Source: Bacteroidia bacterium | GTDB taxonomy: Bacteria; Bacteroidota; Bacteroidia; SXHM01 | Direction of reading: 5' to 3' | NCBI GenBank assembly: GCA_022072225.1 | Contig: JAJVIC010000002.1 | Coordinates: 1-64,000, forward strand | DNA: 64,000 nt | Part shown: piece after piece, positions 16,717 to 25,685 of the stretch | Numbering within the stretch: the first letter of the stretch is position 1 | Layout: each line of letters opens with the position of its first letter | The notes under the pieces: generated by a model | Databases searched by the model: none | The model's input: only the letters and a program-made list of their open reading frames with translations | What the model was told of the DNA's origin: nothing | Translations under genes and position numbers: made by a program

Positions 16717-17646
16717 TTAAGTTAAAGGAAGAAATACTTCTGCCAGCATACATCTGGCGCTTCCGCCTCCGTGTTTTTCAATTGTATCGAGCGGACTGTG
16801 AATTATACCACAGTACTTCTTAATAATTTGCAACTGCTCCGGATTAAAGGCTCTGTATGCAGCAGACGACATTATTACATGTGTTTTACCTTCATCAGTT
16901 TGTACTTCAAGAACATTACCTGTAAAATGTGCTGCTTGCCTGGCAGTTATAAGCAGCACTTCTTTATTAGTCTGTTTAAATGAATCTAACAGTGTTTTTT
17001 GTTCGGTTTCAGATGTAATATAATCCATGCATATAACCACAAAATTGCTACAAACCGACATTACTACATTGGTATGATAAACAGCAACGCCATTTGCAGA
17101 AGAATGAAATATCAAGGGCTTATAGTTCATCTTGCGGCAAAATTCATATACCAGTTGCGGATTTGTTCTTCCTGAAACCGAGGCATAAGCAATTTTGTTT
17201 TCACGGTCTAAAACCAAGCTGCCTGTGCCTTCCAAAAACTTATTATGTTGTTCATAGTGGGTTAAATCAATAACCTGGCTTAACCTGAAACTGCATTGTT
17301 TTTCTACGACTTCAATAATATCTTTTCTTCTTTCTTTTCTCCGGTTAGCTGCATACATGGGATATAACACAACCGTTCCGTCTTCATGAAACGAAACCCA
17401 GTTGTTGGGAAACAGTGCATCTGGTTTTGGATGTTCGGGTGTGTCGGGCAACAGGATAACATTTACACCTTTCTCACTCAGATTTTGGGTAAAAGCATCA
17501 AACTCATTCAGTGCTTGTTGCTGAATGGATAGAATGTCCGTGTTTGCAGGCTTCTGCTGGTAAATATTATTGGCTGCAGTTTCTTCGTTGTAACCAAACG
17601 AAGCAGGACGAATCATTAATACATGAGAAGTACATTGATTATTCAT
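16717..17646 (-). CDS. ctlX: Citrulline hydrolase-type amidinotransferase
   Basis: 309-residue pentein-fold hydrolase of the CtlX type, expected to hydrolyse citrulline to ornithine. It shows MIRPASFGYNEETA at the N-terminus, FPNNWVSFHEDG with the substrate-binding region, EGTGSLVLD, and the catalytic Cys in GGGSARCMLAE near the C-terminus. With the neighbouring arginine decarboxylase it forms a small arginine/citrulline/polyamine cluster. Confidence 0.85.
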   Translation of the reverse strand: MNNQCTSHVLMIRPASFGYNEETAANNIYQQKPANTDILSIQQQALNEFDAFTQNLSEKGVNVILLPDTPEHPKPDALFPNNWVSFHEDGTVVLYPMYAANRRKERRKDIIEVVEKQCSFRLSQVIDLTHYEQHNKFLEGTGSLVLDRENKIAYASVSGRTNPQLVYEFCRKMNYKPLIFHSSANGVAVYHTNVVMSVCSNFVVICMDYITSETEQKTLLDSFKQTNKEVLLITARQAAHFTGNVLEVQTDEGKTHVIMSSAAYRAFNPEQLQIIKKYCGIIHSPLDTIEKHGGGSARCMLAEVFLPLT

Positions 17647-17654
17647 GTAGTTAT

Positions 17655-17692
17655 TTTTTTACCGCAAAGACGCAAAGGGCGCAAAGAGTGGA
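17655..17692. repeat. Dispersed ACCGCAAAGACGC repeat
   Basis: TTTTTACCGCAAAGACGC followed by AAAGGGCGCAAAGAG; same family as at 12298-12390. Confidence 0.65.
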
Positions 17693-17714
17693 ATGATTTT
17701 AAAAGTCTTTACGA

Positions 17715-18659
17715 TTAAACGCTCAACCCCGTTTTCTTCTCCACCAAGTAGTGGTTTTTATCAGCCGCAGAGCGAGAAACCATTTCGGCAAGAAAGCCGG
17801 TGAGGAAAAGCTGTGTTCCTATAACCATTGCCAGCAAACCAAAATAGAAGAGCGGACGTTCGGTCATTTTGTATTCATGAAATGCAAACTTGGCAACAGC
17901 AAGGTAAACGGCAATCATGAAACCACCTAAGAAACTAATTGTACCCAACGTTCCAAACAGGTGCATGGGCTTTTTTCCAAAGCGAGAAACAAAGGTGATA
18001 ACTAATAAATCAAGGAAACCATTTATGAAACGCTCTAAACCAAACTTAGTAGTTCCGTATTTACGCTTCTGATGCTGTACTTCCTTTTCACCAATTTTGC
18101 GGAAGCCTGCCCATTTTGAAATTACGGGAATATAGCGGTGCATCTCGCCATATACATCAATGGTTTTAATCAAATCTTTACGATACGCTTTTAACCCGCA
18201 ATTGAAATCATGCAGTTGAATGCCTGACATTCTTCGGGTTGCCCAGTTGAATAGTTTAGTAGGAATTGTTTTGGTAATAGGGTCGTAACGCTTCTTTTTC
18301 CAGCCCGAAACAAGGTCGTAGCCTTCTTCGGTGATCATTTTATACAGAGCAGGAATTTCTTCGGGACTGTCCTGCAAATCGGCATCCATGGTAATTACCA
18401 CATCGCCCTGTGCTTCTGCAAAACCAACATTCAGTCCGGCTGATTTGCCATAGTTTCTGCGAAACTTTACGCCTTTAAAACGTGAATCGTTTGCAGCGAT
18501 TTCCATCACTTTCTTCCAGGATGCATCGGTGCTGCCATCATCTACAAATATTACCTCGTAGGAAAGGTTGGTGCTTTTAAGAGCAGCAACAATCCATGCC
18601 GAAAGCTCGGGCAGTGATTCTTCTTCGTTGTAAAGTGGTATTACTATTGAAATGTCCAT
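17715..18659 (-). CDS. GT2 glycosyltransferase, polyprenyl-phosphate type
   Basis: 314 residues from MDISIVIPLYNEEESL. An upstream Met at 18710 would add MITHRPHPSPARRGEQY, but that stretch is encoded by a dispersed repeat, so the later start is chosen. The GT-A domain shows VDDGSTDAS, MDADLQDSPEEI (metal-binding Asp residues) and a LHDFNCGLKAYR motif. Two C-terminal membrane helices (about residues 230-255 and 270-295) place it in the DPM1/GtrB/ArnC group that loads a sugar onto a lipid carrier. Confidence 0.9.
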   Translation of the reverse strand: MDISIVIPLYNEEESLPELSAWIVAALKSTNLSYEVIFVDDGSTDASWKKVMEIAANDSRFKGVKFRRNYGKSAGLNVGFAEAQGDVVITMDADLQDSPEEIPALYKMITEEGYDLVSGWKKKRYDPITKTIPTKLFNWATRRMSGIQLHDFNCGLKAYRKDLIKTIDVYGEMHRYIPVISKWAGFRKIGEKEVQHQKRKYGTTKFGLERFINGFLDLLVITFVSRFGKKPMHLFGTLGTISFLGGFMIAVYLAVAKFAFHEYKMTERPLFYFGLLAMVIGTQLFLTGFLAEMVSRSAADKNHYLVEKKTGLSV

Positions 18660-18663
18660 GTAT

Positions 18664-18696
18664 TGTTCCCCTCTCCTCGCAGGAGAGGGGTGAGGT
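18664..18696. repeat. Dispersed CCCCTCTCC/GGAGAGGGG hairpin repeat
   Basis: CCCCTCTCCT pairs with AGGAGAGGGG around a short loop, followed by TGAGG. It lies between the DUF4199 stop (18697) and the glycosyltransferase start. A relative is at 55519-55557. Confidence 0.75.
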
Positions 18697-19242
18697 CTAT
18701 GTGTTATCAATTACATTGTCAAACGACTGATTGGGATTTTCCTTTTTCAGAATAGCTGAAGTAATCAGCGAAATAATAAAGCCCATTATAGTAGTAGCAA
18801 GCACAACGGTAATGGTCATCATTCCGGGAGTAACAAACATGCGGGTATATTTCATAGCCATTTCCACTTCTTCTTCGCCCATATTTTGTTCTTCCAGCAT
18901 TTTCATTTCGGTTTCTTCCAGAATTTTGGTAATCATTCCTGGGTCAATAAATGAAGTGAAAATATAAGTGTAGAATGCCGAAAGAAAACTTGCAAAAAAC
19001 ACAATCAATGTGCCTGTCCATAGAGCCTGGTTGTAGGTAATAAAGCCATCAAGATTTTTATCGCGGTAATTTATTGTGCCCAGCACAATTCCAACTGCAA
19101 GAAATACATAGCTGAGCCAGCTTAATGCCTGATTGGTGGTTTGGTCAAACGCGTATAATAATGCTGAGTATGCAATAAGAACCAGACCAAGTAAGGCTCC
19201 GAAATTCATCGCTGTTTTGTAAGGAGTAGGTTTCTGTTCCAT
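18697..19242 (-). CDS. DUF4199 membrane protein
   Basis: 181 residues with four hydrophobic segments (about 14-32, 40-57, 73-95 and 145-167) and a charged loop rich in Glu and Met between the third and fourth. It matches the DUF4199 family, which commonly sits next to this type of GT2 glycosyltransferase in Bacteroidota. Function unknown. A TATCTTTG box lies about 23 bases before the start. Confidence 0.85.
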   Translation of the reverse strand: MEQKPTPYKTAMNFGALLGLVLIAYSALLYAFDQTTNQALSWLSYVFLAVGIVLGTINYRDKNLDGFITYNQALWTGTLIVFFASFLSAFYTYIFTSFIDPGMITKILEETEMKMLEEQNMGEEEVEMAMKYTRMFVTPGMMTITVVLATTIMGFIISLITSAILKKENPNQSFDNVIDNT

Positions 19243-19329
19243 TGTTGAGGGTTTTTAGGTTGCGGCAAAGATAGATTTTTGTCTGAAAGATTTTTTCTCT
19301 TTCAAATTTCCTGTTTCGGATTTCAAATG

Positions 19330-19337
19330 TATCTTTG
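19330..19337 (+). promoter_or_regulatory. -7 box TATCTTTG of the SRP RNA
   Basis: Ends 3 bases before the predicted 5' end of the RNA, the spacing expected for this box. Confidence 0.65.
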
Positions 19338-19340
19338 CAG

Positions 19341-19438
19341 CGGGTAAGTTCTATACGACCAGCTCCTGCTGAACTCCCCCAGGACCGGAAGGTAGCAAGG
19401 GTAGGCGGTTGTAGCGGTGCGATATCGGGACTTACCCA
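19341..19438 (+). ncRNA. ffs: Small SRP RNA (4.5S-type)
   Basis: About 98 nt. The conserved apical domain is recognisable: CAGGACCGGAAGGTAGCA at 19379-19396, with the GGAA tetraloop and the asymmetric loop bound by Ffh. The ends pair: GGGTAAG (19342-19348) with CTTACCC (19431-19437), giving the usual long hairpin, followed by a T-rich tail. It works with Ffh (10232-11569). Confidence 0.93.
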
Positions 19439-19533
19439 TTTTTATTAAATATCGAATACTGAACAAGGAATACTGAATGTAGAATTTTGTGATACTTCGT
19501 TATTCGGTGTTCCTTGTTCAATATCCATTATTC

Positions 19534-20982
19534 TCATTTCATTTCGTAGGCTCCCATATCAGGATTTAGTTTTCTCCCATTGCCATCTAAATCATTGTAA
19601 AGATTTGATGGATTTACAGCATCTAATATTACACTGTAACTTCCTGCATCAATAGCAGGCGATGATGCATCCAAATGAAAATCATTGTTTACCTGATCTA
19701 CAAAAAAGGTATCGCTTTGGGTTTTAATGATGTTATCGAAGAAGGTGATGTCAGAAGTATTCACTTCTGGGTCAATGCGCAAAAGAGTATGGTGGAAGCG
19801 GTAATTAAAGGCTGCTCCGGCTACATTATCAAAACCAATTTCGTTTTCAAGATTTCCTGTAATAATGCAGTTACCGAAATAGGCATTGGTTAAATCACGG
19901 AGTTGAATATTACCATCAACATCTTCGTAGTAATTATTGAGCAACAGGGCAGGTGTCTGGCGGTTACCGTATTGATAATAATCTCCAAAGGTGCAGTGGC
20001 GGAAATCATAATTGCCGCCCAGAACAAGGGCTGCACAAAACTGTCCGCCATTGCCATAGACTGAGTTTTCGGATGTAATGTGCGCTCCCTGCGAAAGCAG
20101 ACACGCGCCCGACATTTGAAAAATCTGTGTGTTATTAATAGTAACTGTAGGATTGGAGTTGGCAACCGTATCGGCATGAATACCTATTGTTCCGTTCTTA
20201 ATAATGGCATGATTGATTGTATTGTTTTTGCTGCCCGGATAAAACCAAATGCGGTCCCATTGTCCGGGTACGTTTCTGTAAAATGGCTCCAACCGATCTC
20301 CCTGAAATGTTACAGGATTTCCTTGTAGTCCGTTTACCCTCAGGGTTCCTTCAAATACCAACAGGCTGGAGTTTTTATGTAAATAAACATCAACTCCTTC
20401 CATTATATCCAAAGCACAATCGGTATCAATTACAAGTGTTCCGTAAATAACGTAAGGTTTATCATCTGTCCACACTTCGTTGCAATTAACGATAGAATAT
20501 GCCCCGATAACATCGTTATAGTTAGTAGGATAAAAAAAGTGCGCATCCTGTCCCCAGGCCACCAAATCCACATCCTGCAGATTACCGTTGGTCATAAATA
20601 TAATAGAGTCAGAAACAATCAGCGGATTGTTTTGTCCGCTGGCATCAAGGGTAACTTCCACAAAAAGGAACATGCTGTCCTTTCCCTGTAGTTCAATATC
20701 CTGATGCGAAATGCCGGGAATGCCATCTACATTCAATCTGAATTTAGATGCCGAGCCACCTGCCAATTGAATAGAAGAAATAACAACACGCTTATCGCTT
20801 GGATTATAAATGAGCAAGCGCTTAGTAGTACTTCCGAGTGTAGTAAAAATGGTATCAAAAAGAACGGTGTCGGTTGAGAAGTCTAATTTATCAGCAGGGT
20901 CGGTTGACAGAGGGTCTTTGCGGCAGGCGAAGAGCAGTGCAGCAACGGAGATGAAGAGAAATAAAATGCGGGTTTTGTTCAT
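19534..20982 (-). CDS. Parallel beta-helix surface lipoprotein
   Basis: 482 residues from MNKTRILFLF. Longer starts upstream lack a signal peptide at the N-terminus and lie beyond a promoter box, so the shorter start is preferred. A lipobox LLFACRKD gives a lipoprotein. Residues about 45-170 are beta-sandwich-like; about 180-450 contain short repeated strands (NNTINHAIIKNGTIGIHADT, ITSENSVYGNGGQF) typical of right-handed beta-helix proteins with a choice-of-anchor style ending (SPAIDAGSY ... PDMGAYE). Probably exposed at the surface; the substrate or ligand is unknown. Confidence 0.8.
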   Translation of the reverse strand: MNKTRILFLFISVAALLFACRKDPLSTDPADKLDFSTDTVLFDTIFTTLGSTTKRLLIYNPSDKRVVISSIQLAGGSASKFRLNVDGIPGISHQDIELQGKDSMFLFVEVTLDASGQNNPLIVSDSIIFMTNGNLQDVDLVAWGQDAHFFYPTNYNDVIGAYSIVNCNEVWTDDKPYVIYGTLVIDTDCALDIMEGVDVYLHKNSSLLVFEGTLRVNGLQGNPVTFQGDRLEPFYRNVPGQWDRIWFYPGSKNNTINHAIIKNGTIGIHADTVANSNPTVTINNTQIFQMSGACLLSQGAHITSENSVYGNGGQFCAALVLGGNYDFRHCTFGDYYQYGNRQTPALLLNNYYEDVDGNIQLRDLTNAYFGNCIITGNLENEIGFDNVAGAAFNYRFHHTLLRIDPEVNTSDITFFDNIIKTQSDTFFVDQVNNDFHLDASSPAIDAGSYSVILDAVNPSNLYNDLDGNGRKLNPDMGAYEMK

Positions 20983-20989
20983 GGGTTTG

Positions 20990-20997
20990 CAAAGATA
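20990..20997 (-). promoter_or_regulatory. -7 box TATCTTTG before the beta-helix gene
   Basis: On the minus strand it ends 7 bases before the ATG at 20982, implying an almost leaderless mRNA and supporting the shorter start. Confidence 0.55.
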
Positions 20998-21052
20998 GGT
21001 TTTCACTATTAACGGAGAAGTTTTGATTTTATTATCTTGTATATTTACAACC

Positions 21053-21904
21053 ATGAAAAGATTTCTACTCCCCTTTATTTTCTTGTTGCCTTTTTTATCC
21101 AATGCTCAGAATGATTGGGCTCCGGTGGGGGCGAAGTGGAATTTTTTAGAACACTCTTTTGATGGTCCAGAAATACGTAATCGCACAATCATATCTATTG
21201 CTGATACAGTAATTCAGGGTATTGATTGCAGAATATTGTCTGGTTTTTCAGGTTGTTCGCCAATAAGTGTTACTAATTTGTTTGTTTACTCCGAAGGTCA
21301 GAAAGTGTTTTATTTTAATGTCGATAGTCAAGCATTTTGTTTGCTTTACGATTTTGGATTGAATCCGGGAGAATCGTGGACAATCTATTTTAATCCTCAA
21401 TGGAGCGGAGAAATGGATTCTTTAGTTCTGACCGTTACCGACACTTCATCCATAATTGTAAATGGCGAACGATTAAAAGTTCAAATGGTTGATCAATCGA
21501 GCTTTGATTATTATATGTCTGGTGAAATGATTGAGAAAATAGGTGATACTTATTTTTTATTCCCTCAATATGGAGCATGCGACCCACCTACAGGACCTCT
21601 AGTATGCTATCAGGATAGTGTTTTGGGATTATATGAAACAGGTGAGGCGCCTTCTTGTGATTATACAAATGTTGGTATCAATGAAAATAAATTCCCCTCA
21701 TTAGAAATCTTCCCTAACCCCGCCCACGATTTTCTATACCTCAAAAACACTTCTCAAAAGCTGAACTACAAAATCCTTGACTACACTGGCAGGGTAATCT
21801 TATCAGGCAAAACTGAGAAGGAGATTAATGTACAAACGCTTTCGCCCGGTTATTATCGCGTTGTTTTTGAAGATGAAGTGAGCAGGGCGTTTTTAAAAAT
21901 GTAA
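21053..21904 (+). CDS. T9SS type A secreted protein, unknown function
   Basis: 283 residues from MKRFLLPFIFLLPFLSNAQ, a clear signal peptide; an upstream Met at 21023 is out of place. The central part is unrecognised and beta-rich. The last 75 residues are a T9SS type A sorting domain: LEIFPNPAHDFLYLKN, ILDYTGRVILSG and LSPGYYRVVFEDE. The product is expected to cross the outer membrane and be anchored or released. It is divergent from the beta-helix lipoprotein. Confidence 0.85.
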   Translation: MKRFLLPFIFLLPFLSNAQNDWAPVGAKWNFLEHSFDGPEIRNRTIISIADTVIQGIDCRILSGFSGCSPISVTNLFVYSEGQKVFYFNVDSQAFCLLYDFGLNPGESWTIYFNPQWSGEMDSLVLTVTDTSSIIVNGERLKVQMVDQSSFDYYMSGEMIEKIGDTYFLFPQYGACDPPTGPLVCYQDSVLGLYETGEAPSCDYTNVGINENKFPSLEIFPNPAHDFLYLKNTSQKLNYKILDYTGRVILSGKTEKEINVQTLSPGYYRVVFEDEVSRAFLKM

Positions 21905-21908
21905 AACC

Positions 21909-22628
21909 TCACGGTATTATCTCTTCTACCTTTTTCTTTTTCTTGGGCTCAGGATTAAGCCGGTATTGCTTGCGTTTGGCAGCATTTTCAAGAAATACTA
22001 TTTTGGAGGCTTGGTTTATATCCTTTATAAATTTCCAAACGGTGTTGAACTTTACAATACGATGCAGCGCACCCTCCAAGCGACTTATTTTTGTTGTTTC
22101 CTGTGTTTTATTAAAAGTATTCAGCTCGGTGGCTAAGGTGTTCAACTCGGTTATGTACGCTGCCGTAAATCCTGCGTTTATCAGGTCGCTGCGTTCGGGT
22201 TCGGTAGTAGCGGTGGTGTAGGCCACGCGCAGGGCTTCCTGCATTTTGGGCTGACTGAAACGTGCTTTTTTATATAACTTATAGCCAAACTTATCGCGTG
22301 CTAGTTTATCATCAGGATAGGCCAGCGTGGCATAGCGGTAGAGCCTTACCATGCGCTTGCGGCCAAGTTCCATTATTTTAACAACATCGCGGGTGCTCAT
22401 CTTCTGGTTCGTTTTTATTTCATCATCACCGGAAGCTTCATCGGCCTCATTTATTGCCGTGGTAAAGGAGTTGAGCCATACGGTATCAATATCCGGAAGC
22501 TCTGCGGTAAAGCTGGCAAGGTCGCCATCGGTGCCGTCTGTGCCATAAAGCAGGGTGCGGATAACGCGTGCCTGTTGCAGCAGTTGTGTGTCAGACTTTC
22601 TATACTTGCGGCTTATTTTCTTTGCCAT
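21909..22628 (-). CDS. Orphan helical protein behind a 21-bp array
   Basis: 239 residues, no signal peptide, almost wholly helical by eye, with a basic tail (EPKKKKKVEEIIP). Its core (KMSTRDVVKIMELGRKR, later AAYITELNTLATELNTF and FNTVWKFIKDINQASK) can be loosely matched to the helical part of the 312-residue protein at 50317 (TISVNDAVKIIKAYISRKR; YKNLLGLLIIHIDDVNRVI) and of the 404-residue protein at 55571. Not a family I can name. The start codon lies 85 bases from a nine-unit 21-bp tandem array. Confidence 0.75.
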   Translation of the reverse strand: MAKKISRKYRKSDTQLLQQARVIRTLLYGTDGTDGDLASFTAELPDIDTVWLNSFTTAINEADEASGDDEIKTNQKMSTRDVVKIMELGRKRMVRLYRYATLAYPDDKLARDKFGYKLYKKARFSQPKMQEALRVAYTTATTEPERSDLINAGFTAAYITELNTLATELNTFNKTQETTKISRLEGALHRIVKFNTVWKFIKDINQASKIVFLENAAKRKQYRLNPEPKKKKKVEEIIP

Positions 22629-22712
22629 ATTCTGGCACTAAAATACTGAATTTCCTGAATAAATTACATTAAATTTAATATCGGATTTAGTATATCTGAT
22701 AGTTTATTTTAC

Positions 22713-22901
22713 TTACGTAATTTTATAAAATAATTACCTGTTTATTTTTATATGTTCCGTTTTTTGTTTTTTACCTTTCCTATTTTGATATTTAATTTCC
22801 GTATTTTGTAAATTATGTTACATTTTTTATTAAATATCTTCCGTATTTTGTTTAGTATATTCCCTATTTTGTTAAATATCTTCCGTATTCGGTTCAGCTA
22901 A
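22713..22901. repeat. 21-bp tandem array B, nine units
   Basis: Units start at 22713, 22734, 22755, 22777, 22797, 22818, 22839, 22860 and 22881; the spacing is 21 bp except one 22/20 pair. The core is TTCCGTATTTTG followed by an AT-rich half; two outer units read TTACG or TTACC. The array lies between the divergent orphan gene (start 22628) and the NUDIX gene (start 22935). Confidence 0.9.
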
Positions 22902-22934
22902 AAAGAATTTGTGTTCTTATATTTACCGCCTGTT

Positions 22935-23366
22935 ATGCAACCTACCAAATTCACCATTCGCGTTTACGGCATTCTTATTAATGATAAAAACGAAGTGCTT
23001 TTAGCCGATGAAGTGGTAAACGGCAGACATATCACCAAGTTTCCGGGTGGCGGTTTGGAGTTGGGCGAAGGCCCTGCTGAGTGCGTGGTGCGCGAATTCA
23101 GGGAAGAAACAGGGCAGGAGGTAAGCATTCTTGAACATTTTTATACCACTGATTTTTATATTCATTCGCAGATAAATCCTCAGTTTCAGGTGCTGGGTAT
23201 TTATTACCGTGTTAGTTGCGCCACAGCCGAACAGATTGTTGTTGGCAAACAAACCGACAACATTACCCTTAAATGGGTTTCGCTTTTTACGCTGGACGAA
23301 GAGGATGTTACTTTTGAATCGGATAAGACCGTAGTGCGCTTGCTTTCATTACCTTCGCGGGCATAA
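22935..23366 (+). CDS. NUDIX hydrolase
   Basis: 143 residues from MQPTKFTIRVYG; an ATG 24 bases upstream is less likely. The NUDIX box is complete: GGGLELGEG ... REFREETGQEV. It hydrolyses a nucleoside diphosphate derivative, substrate unknown. Its stop is 11 bases before the DUF3089 gene, so these two and the GH5 gene form a likely operon. Confidence 0.9.
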   Translation: MQPTKFTIRVYGILINDKNEVLLADEVVNGRHITKFPGGGLELGEGPAECVVREFREETGQEVSILEHFYTTDFYIHSQINPQFQVLGIYYRVSCATAEQIVVGKQTDNITLKWVSLFTLDEEDVTFESDKTVVRLLSLPSRA

Positions 23367-23377
23367 ATTTTTTTGCC

Positions 23378-24382
23378 GTGAATATCCGCCTTCTGTTTTT
23401 TGTGCTTTGCTTTCCTGCAGTAGCTCTTGCCCAACGCTTAAAACCATTTGATACCGAAACACATTATCCTGCTCCCGATTATTCGCTGGAACAAAACTGG
23501 TCGGCATTGCCTTTTCGCACCGATGCAGCCGATAAAATTCCCAAAGGACAAACATGGATCAGCGATTCGCTGAAAACGGTGGATGTGTTTTACATTCACC
23601 CAACCATGTATGGCAAAGGCAAAAAATGGAATGCCGATGTGGCCAATAAAAAACTAAACCGCAAGGTAGATAACAAGCCGGTGCGCTATCAGGCAACGGT
23701 GTTTAACGAGAGTTGCCGGGTGTATGCCCCGCGCTACCGTCAGGCAGTTGTAAAAGTATTTTACGAAGATTTGCCCGATGGCGAAAAAGCTCTTGACCTT
23801 GCTTATGAAGATGTAAAAGCAGCATTTGATTACTACCTGAAAAACTACAATAATGGTCGCCCTATAATTATTGCCTCTCACAGCCAGGGCACCTGTCATT
23901 CGCGCAGATTACTGAAAGACTATTTTGACGGCAAGGAGTTGAGCAAACAATTAGTAGCGGCCTATGCCATTGGCTTTACCATTAACGACAGTATGTACAC
24001 CACCTTGCGTATGTGCAAAGACGCAACCGAAACAGGCTGCTATATTTCATGGATGAGTTACAAAAAGGGTTACGAACCAACTATAAAGTGGAGCCATAAA
24101 ACGCAAAGTTTAAATCCCCTGCTTTGGTCGCTCAGCAAAGATTTAGCAGTAAAAGACTATAGTCTTGGTTCCATGACTCTTAATTTTAACAAGAAATACC
24201 CGAAAAAAACCAATGCCATTATTCACGATAACGGATATGGCGGAACCATTTTGTGGGTAGAAACCAAAGTGCCGCTCTTGCGATTATTAAAAGACATGCA
24301 CATCATTGACTACAACCTTTTCTGGTACGATATCAGGAAGAATGTAAAAGATCGTATTGCAAATTTTAAAATGGAAAATTGA
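23378..24382 (+). CDS. DUF3089 alpha/beta-hydrolase-like secreted protein
   Basis: 334 residues with a GTG start and signal peptide (NIRLLFFVLCFPAVALAQ). The DUF3089 family is recognised from VDVFYIHPTMYG, the nucleophile-elbow-like SHSQGT with Ser, the preceding RPIIIASH, and ETGCYISWMSY. Probably a periplasmic or secreted esterase-like enzyme; the substrate is unknown. Confidence 0.8.
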   Translation: MNIRLLFFVLCFPAVALAQRLKPFDTETHYPAPDYSLEQNWSALPFRTDAADKIPKGQTWISDSLKTVDVFYIHPTMYGKGKKWNADVANKKLNRKVDNKPVRYQATVFNESCRVYAPRYRQAVVKVFYEDLPDGEKALDLAYEDVKAAFDYYLKNYNNGRPIIIASHSQGTCHSRRLLKDYFDGKELSKQLVAAYAIGFTINDSMYTTLRMCKDATETGCYISWMSYKKGYEPTIKWSHKTQSLNPLLWSLSKDLAVKDYSLGSMTLNFNKKYPKKTNAIIHDNGYGGTILWVETKVPLLRLLKDMHIIDYNLFWYDIRKNVKDRIANFKMEN

Positions 24383-24384
24383 GA

Positions 24385-25668
24385 ATGAAGAAACTATTAC
24401 TCCTTATTATTCTGCCCCTTGTTTTCAACAACCTGTTTGCCCAAACAGTAGCACACCAACGCTGCGCAGCCTTTGAGCGCGGAATGAATATCAGCAACTG
24501 GTTGGAAGCGCCCTGGCAAACCAATTGGCCAACACCTGATGGCTACAGCAAAAATGATTTGCAACTGATGAAAGATGCCGGAATAAAATCACTGCGTTTG
24601 CCCATCAACTTTGCAGAGATAAGCGATACGGTTTATCCCTTTGATGTGGACACTGCCCATGTTTTGTTCCAGCGCATTGACAGTGTTATCAAGTGGGCAG
24701 ATGAACTGAGCATGAATCTGATTATTGATAATCACCACGGATGGGAACTGACCAATGCCAACTGGCGCAGCCATAAAGACCGCTTTGCAAAACTCTGGGG
24801 CATAGTTGCTAAAAAATATCAGTATTTAGATCCCGAACATTATTTCTTTGAGTTGCTCAACGAGCCGCCTATTGCATTTAACGATATGGATTCGCTGAAT
24901 TTGTTGTTTAATACAGCAATTGATTCAATCAGAAAATATACTACCGAACATACTATTATTACTTCACCACCTTTAGGCAGTTGGGGAATGGCTTATGATT
25001 TATACCGTCCGCAACCCGACACCAATCTTATTTATACCTGGCATTGCTACGATGCCATAAATTTCACGCATCAGGGCTTGGTGTGGAATGAACCATACTA
25101 TCCCACAGGGAATGAATTTCCAACGCAGGGCGATGATTTTTACGAACAGTTCTTATACGAAGGCACAAAGCGCGTTATCCACTGGAAAGATTCGTTTGAT
25201 ATGCCCGTATTTCTGGGCGAGTTTGGAGTAAGCGAACATGCGCCTGCCGAAAGCCGTTGCCGTTGGATTGAGTTTCTTGCACACAAAACCGATTCGATGG
25301 ATATTCCTTGGTTTTACTGGGACTGGCGTTGGGATTTCAGTATGTTCAACGGGCATGTAGTCTCGGAAGACAGTATTATAGATTGCTTTAAATATGCGCT
25401 GCATTTATACAGTGATACAATTTCGGGAATGGAGACAATGCCGAAGAATAACAACGTTTATGTTTTTCCAAATCCTATTACGGAAGCCTTTACAGTTTCA
25501 GGAGTTGGCGCTGATGCACAATTAAAAATAACAGATGCCACCGGTAAATTGGTTTACGAAGGAAAATATAGCGAACGCATTAATGCTTCATTTCTTAAGC
25601 CCGGATATTATACCCTGTTTGTAAACGACAGAAACCAAACTTCTTGGCTGAAACTGCTGAAACAATAA
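24385..25668 (+). CDS. GH5 family endoglucanase-like enzyme, T9SS secreted
   Basis: 427 residues from MKKLLLLIILP (an in-frame TTG six bases earlier overlaps the previous stop). After the signal peptide, a GH5 barrel: GMNISNWLEAP, SLRLPINFAE, the acid/base Glu160 in LLNEPP, TWHCYDA, and the nucleophile Glu279 in FLGEFGV, then FYWDWRWDFS. This fits cleavage of beta-1,4-glucan or a related polysaccharide. Residues about 350-427 are a T9SS type A domain (VYVFPNPITEAFTVSG ... LKPGYYTLFV). Confidence 0.9.
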   Translation: MKKLLLLIILPLVFNNLFAQTVAHQRCAAFERGMNISNWLEAPWQTNWPTPDGYSKNDLQLMKDAGIKSLRLPINFAEISDTVYPFDVDTAHVLFQRIDSVIKWADELSMNLIIDNHHGWELTNANWRSHKDRFAKLWGIVAKKYQYLDPEHYFFELLNEPPIAFNDMDSLNLLFNTAIDSIRKYTTEHTIITSPPLGSWGMAYDLYRPQPDTNLIYTWHCYDAINFTHQGLVWNEPYYPTGNEFPTQGDDFYEQFLYEGTKRVIHWKDSFDMPVFLGEFGVSEHAPAESRCRWIEFLAHKTDSMDIPWFYWDWRWDFSMFNGHVVSEDSIIDCFKYALHLYSDTISGMETMPKNNNVYVFPNPITEAFTVSGVGADAQLKITDATGKLVYEGKYSERINASFLKPGYYTLFVNDRNQTSWLKLLKQ

Positions 25669-25685
25669 ATTTGCAGCCCAATAGT

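Noticed and set aside
18660-18710. N-terminal extension of the glycosyltransferase (MITHRPHPSPARRGEQY)
   Set aside because: Encoded by a dispersed hairpin repeat and absent from the GT2 family, so the start at 18659 is used.
22713-22901. Plasmid iterons (21-bp direct repeats suggest a replication origin)
   Set aside because: No Rep protein, partition genes or AT-rich origin arrangement next to any array, and the neighbours are chromosomal housekeeping genes.
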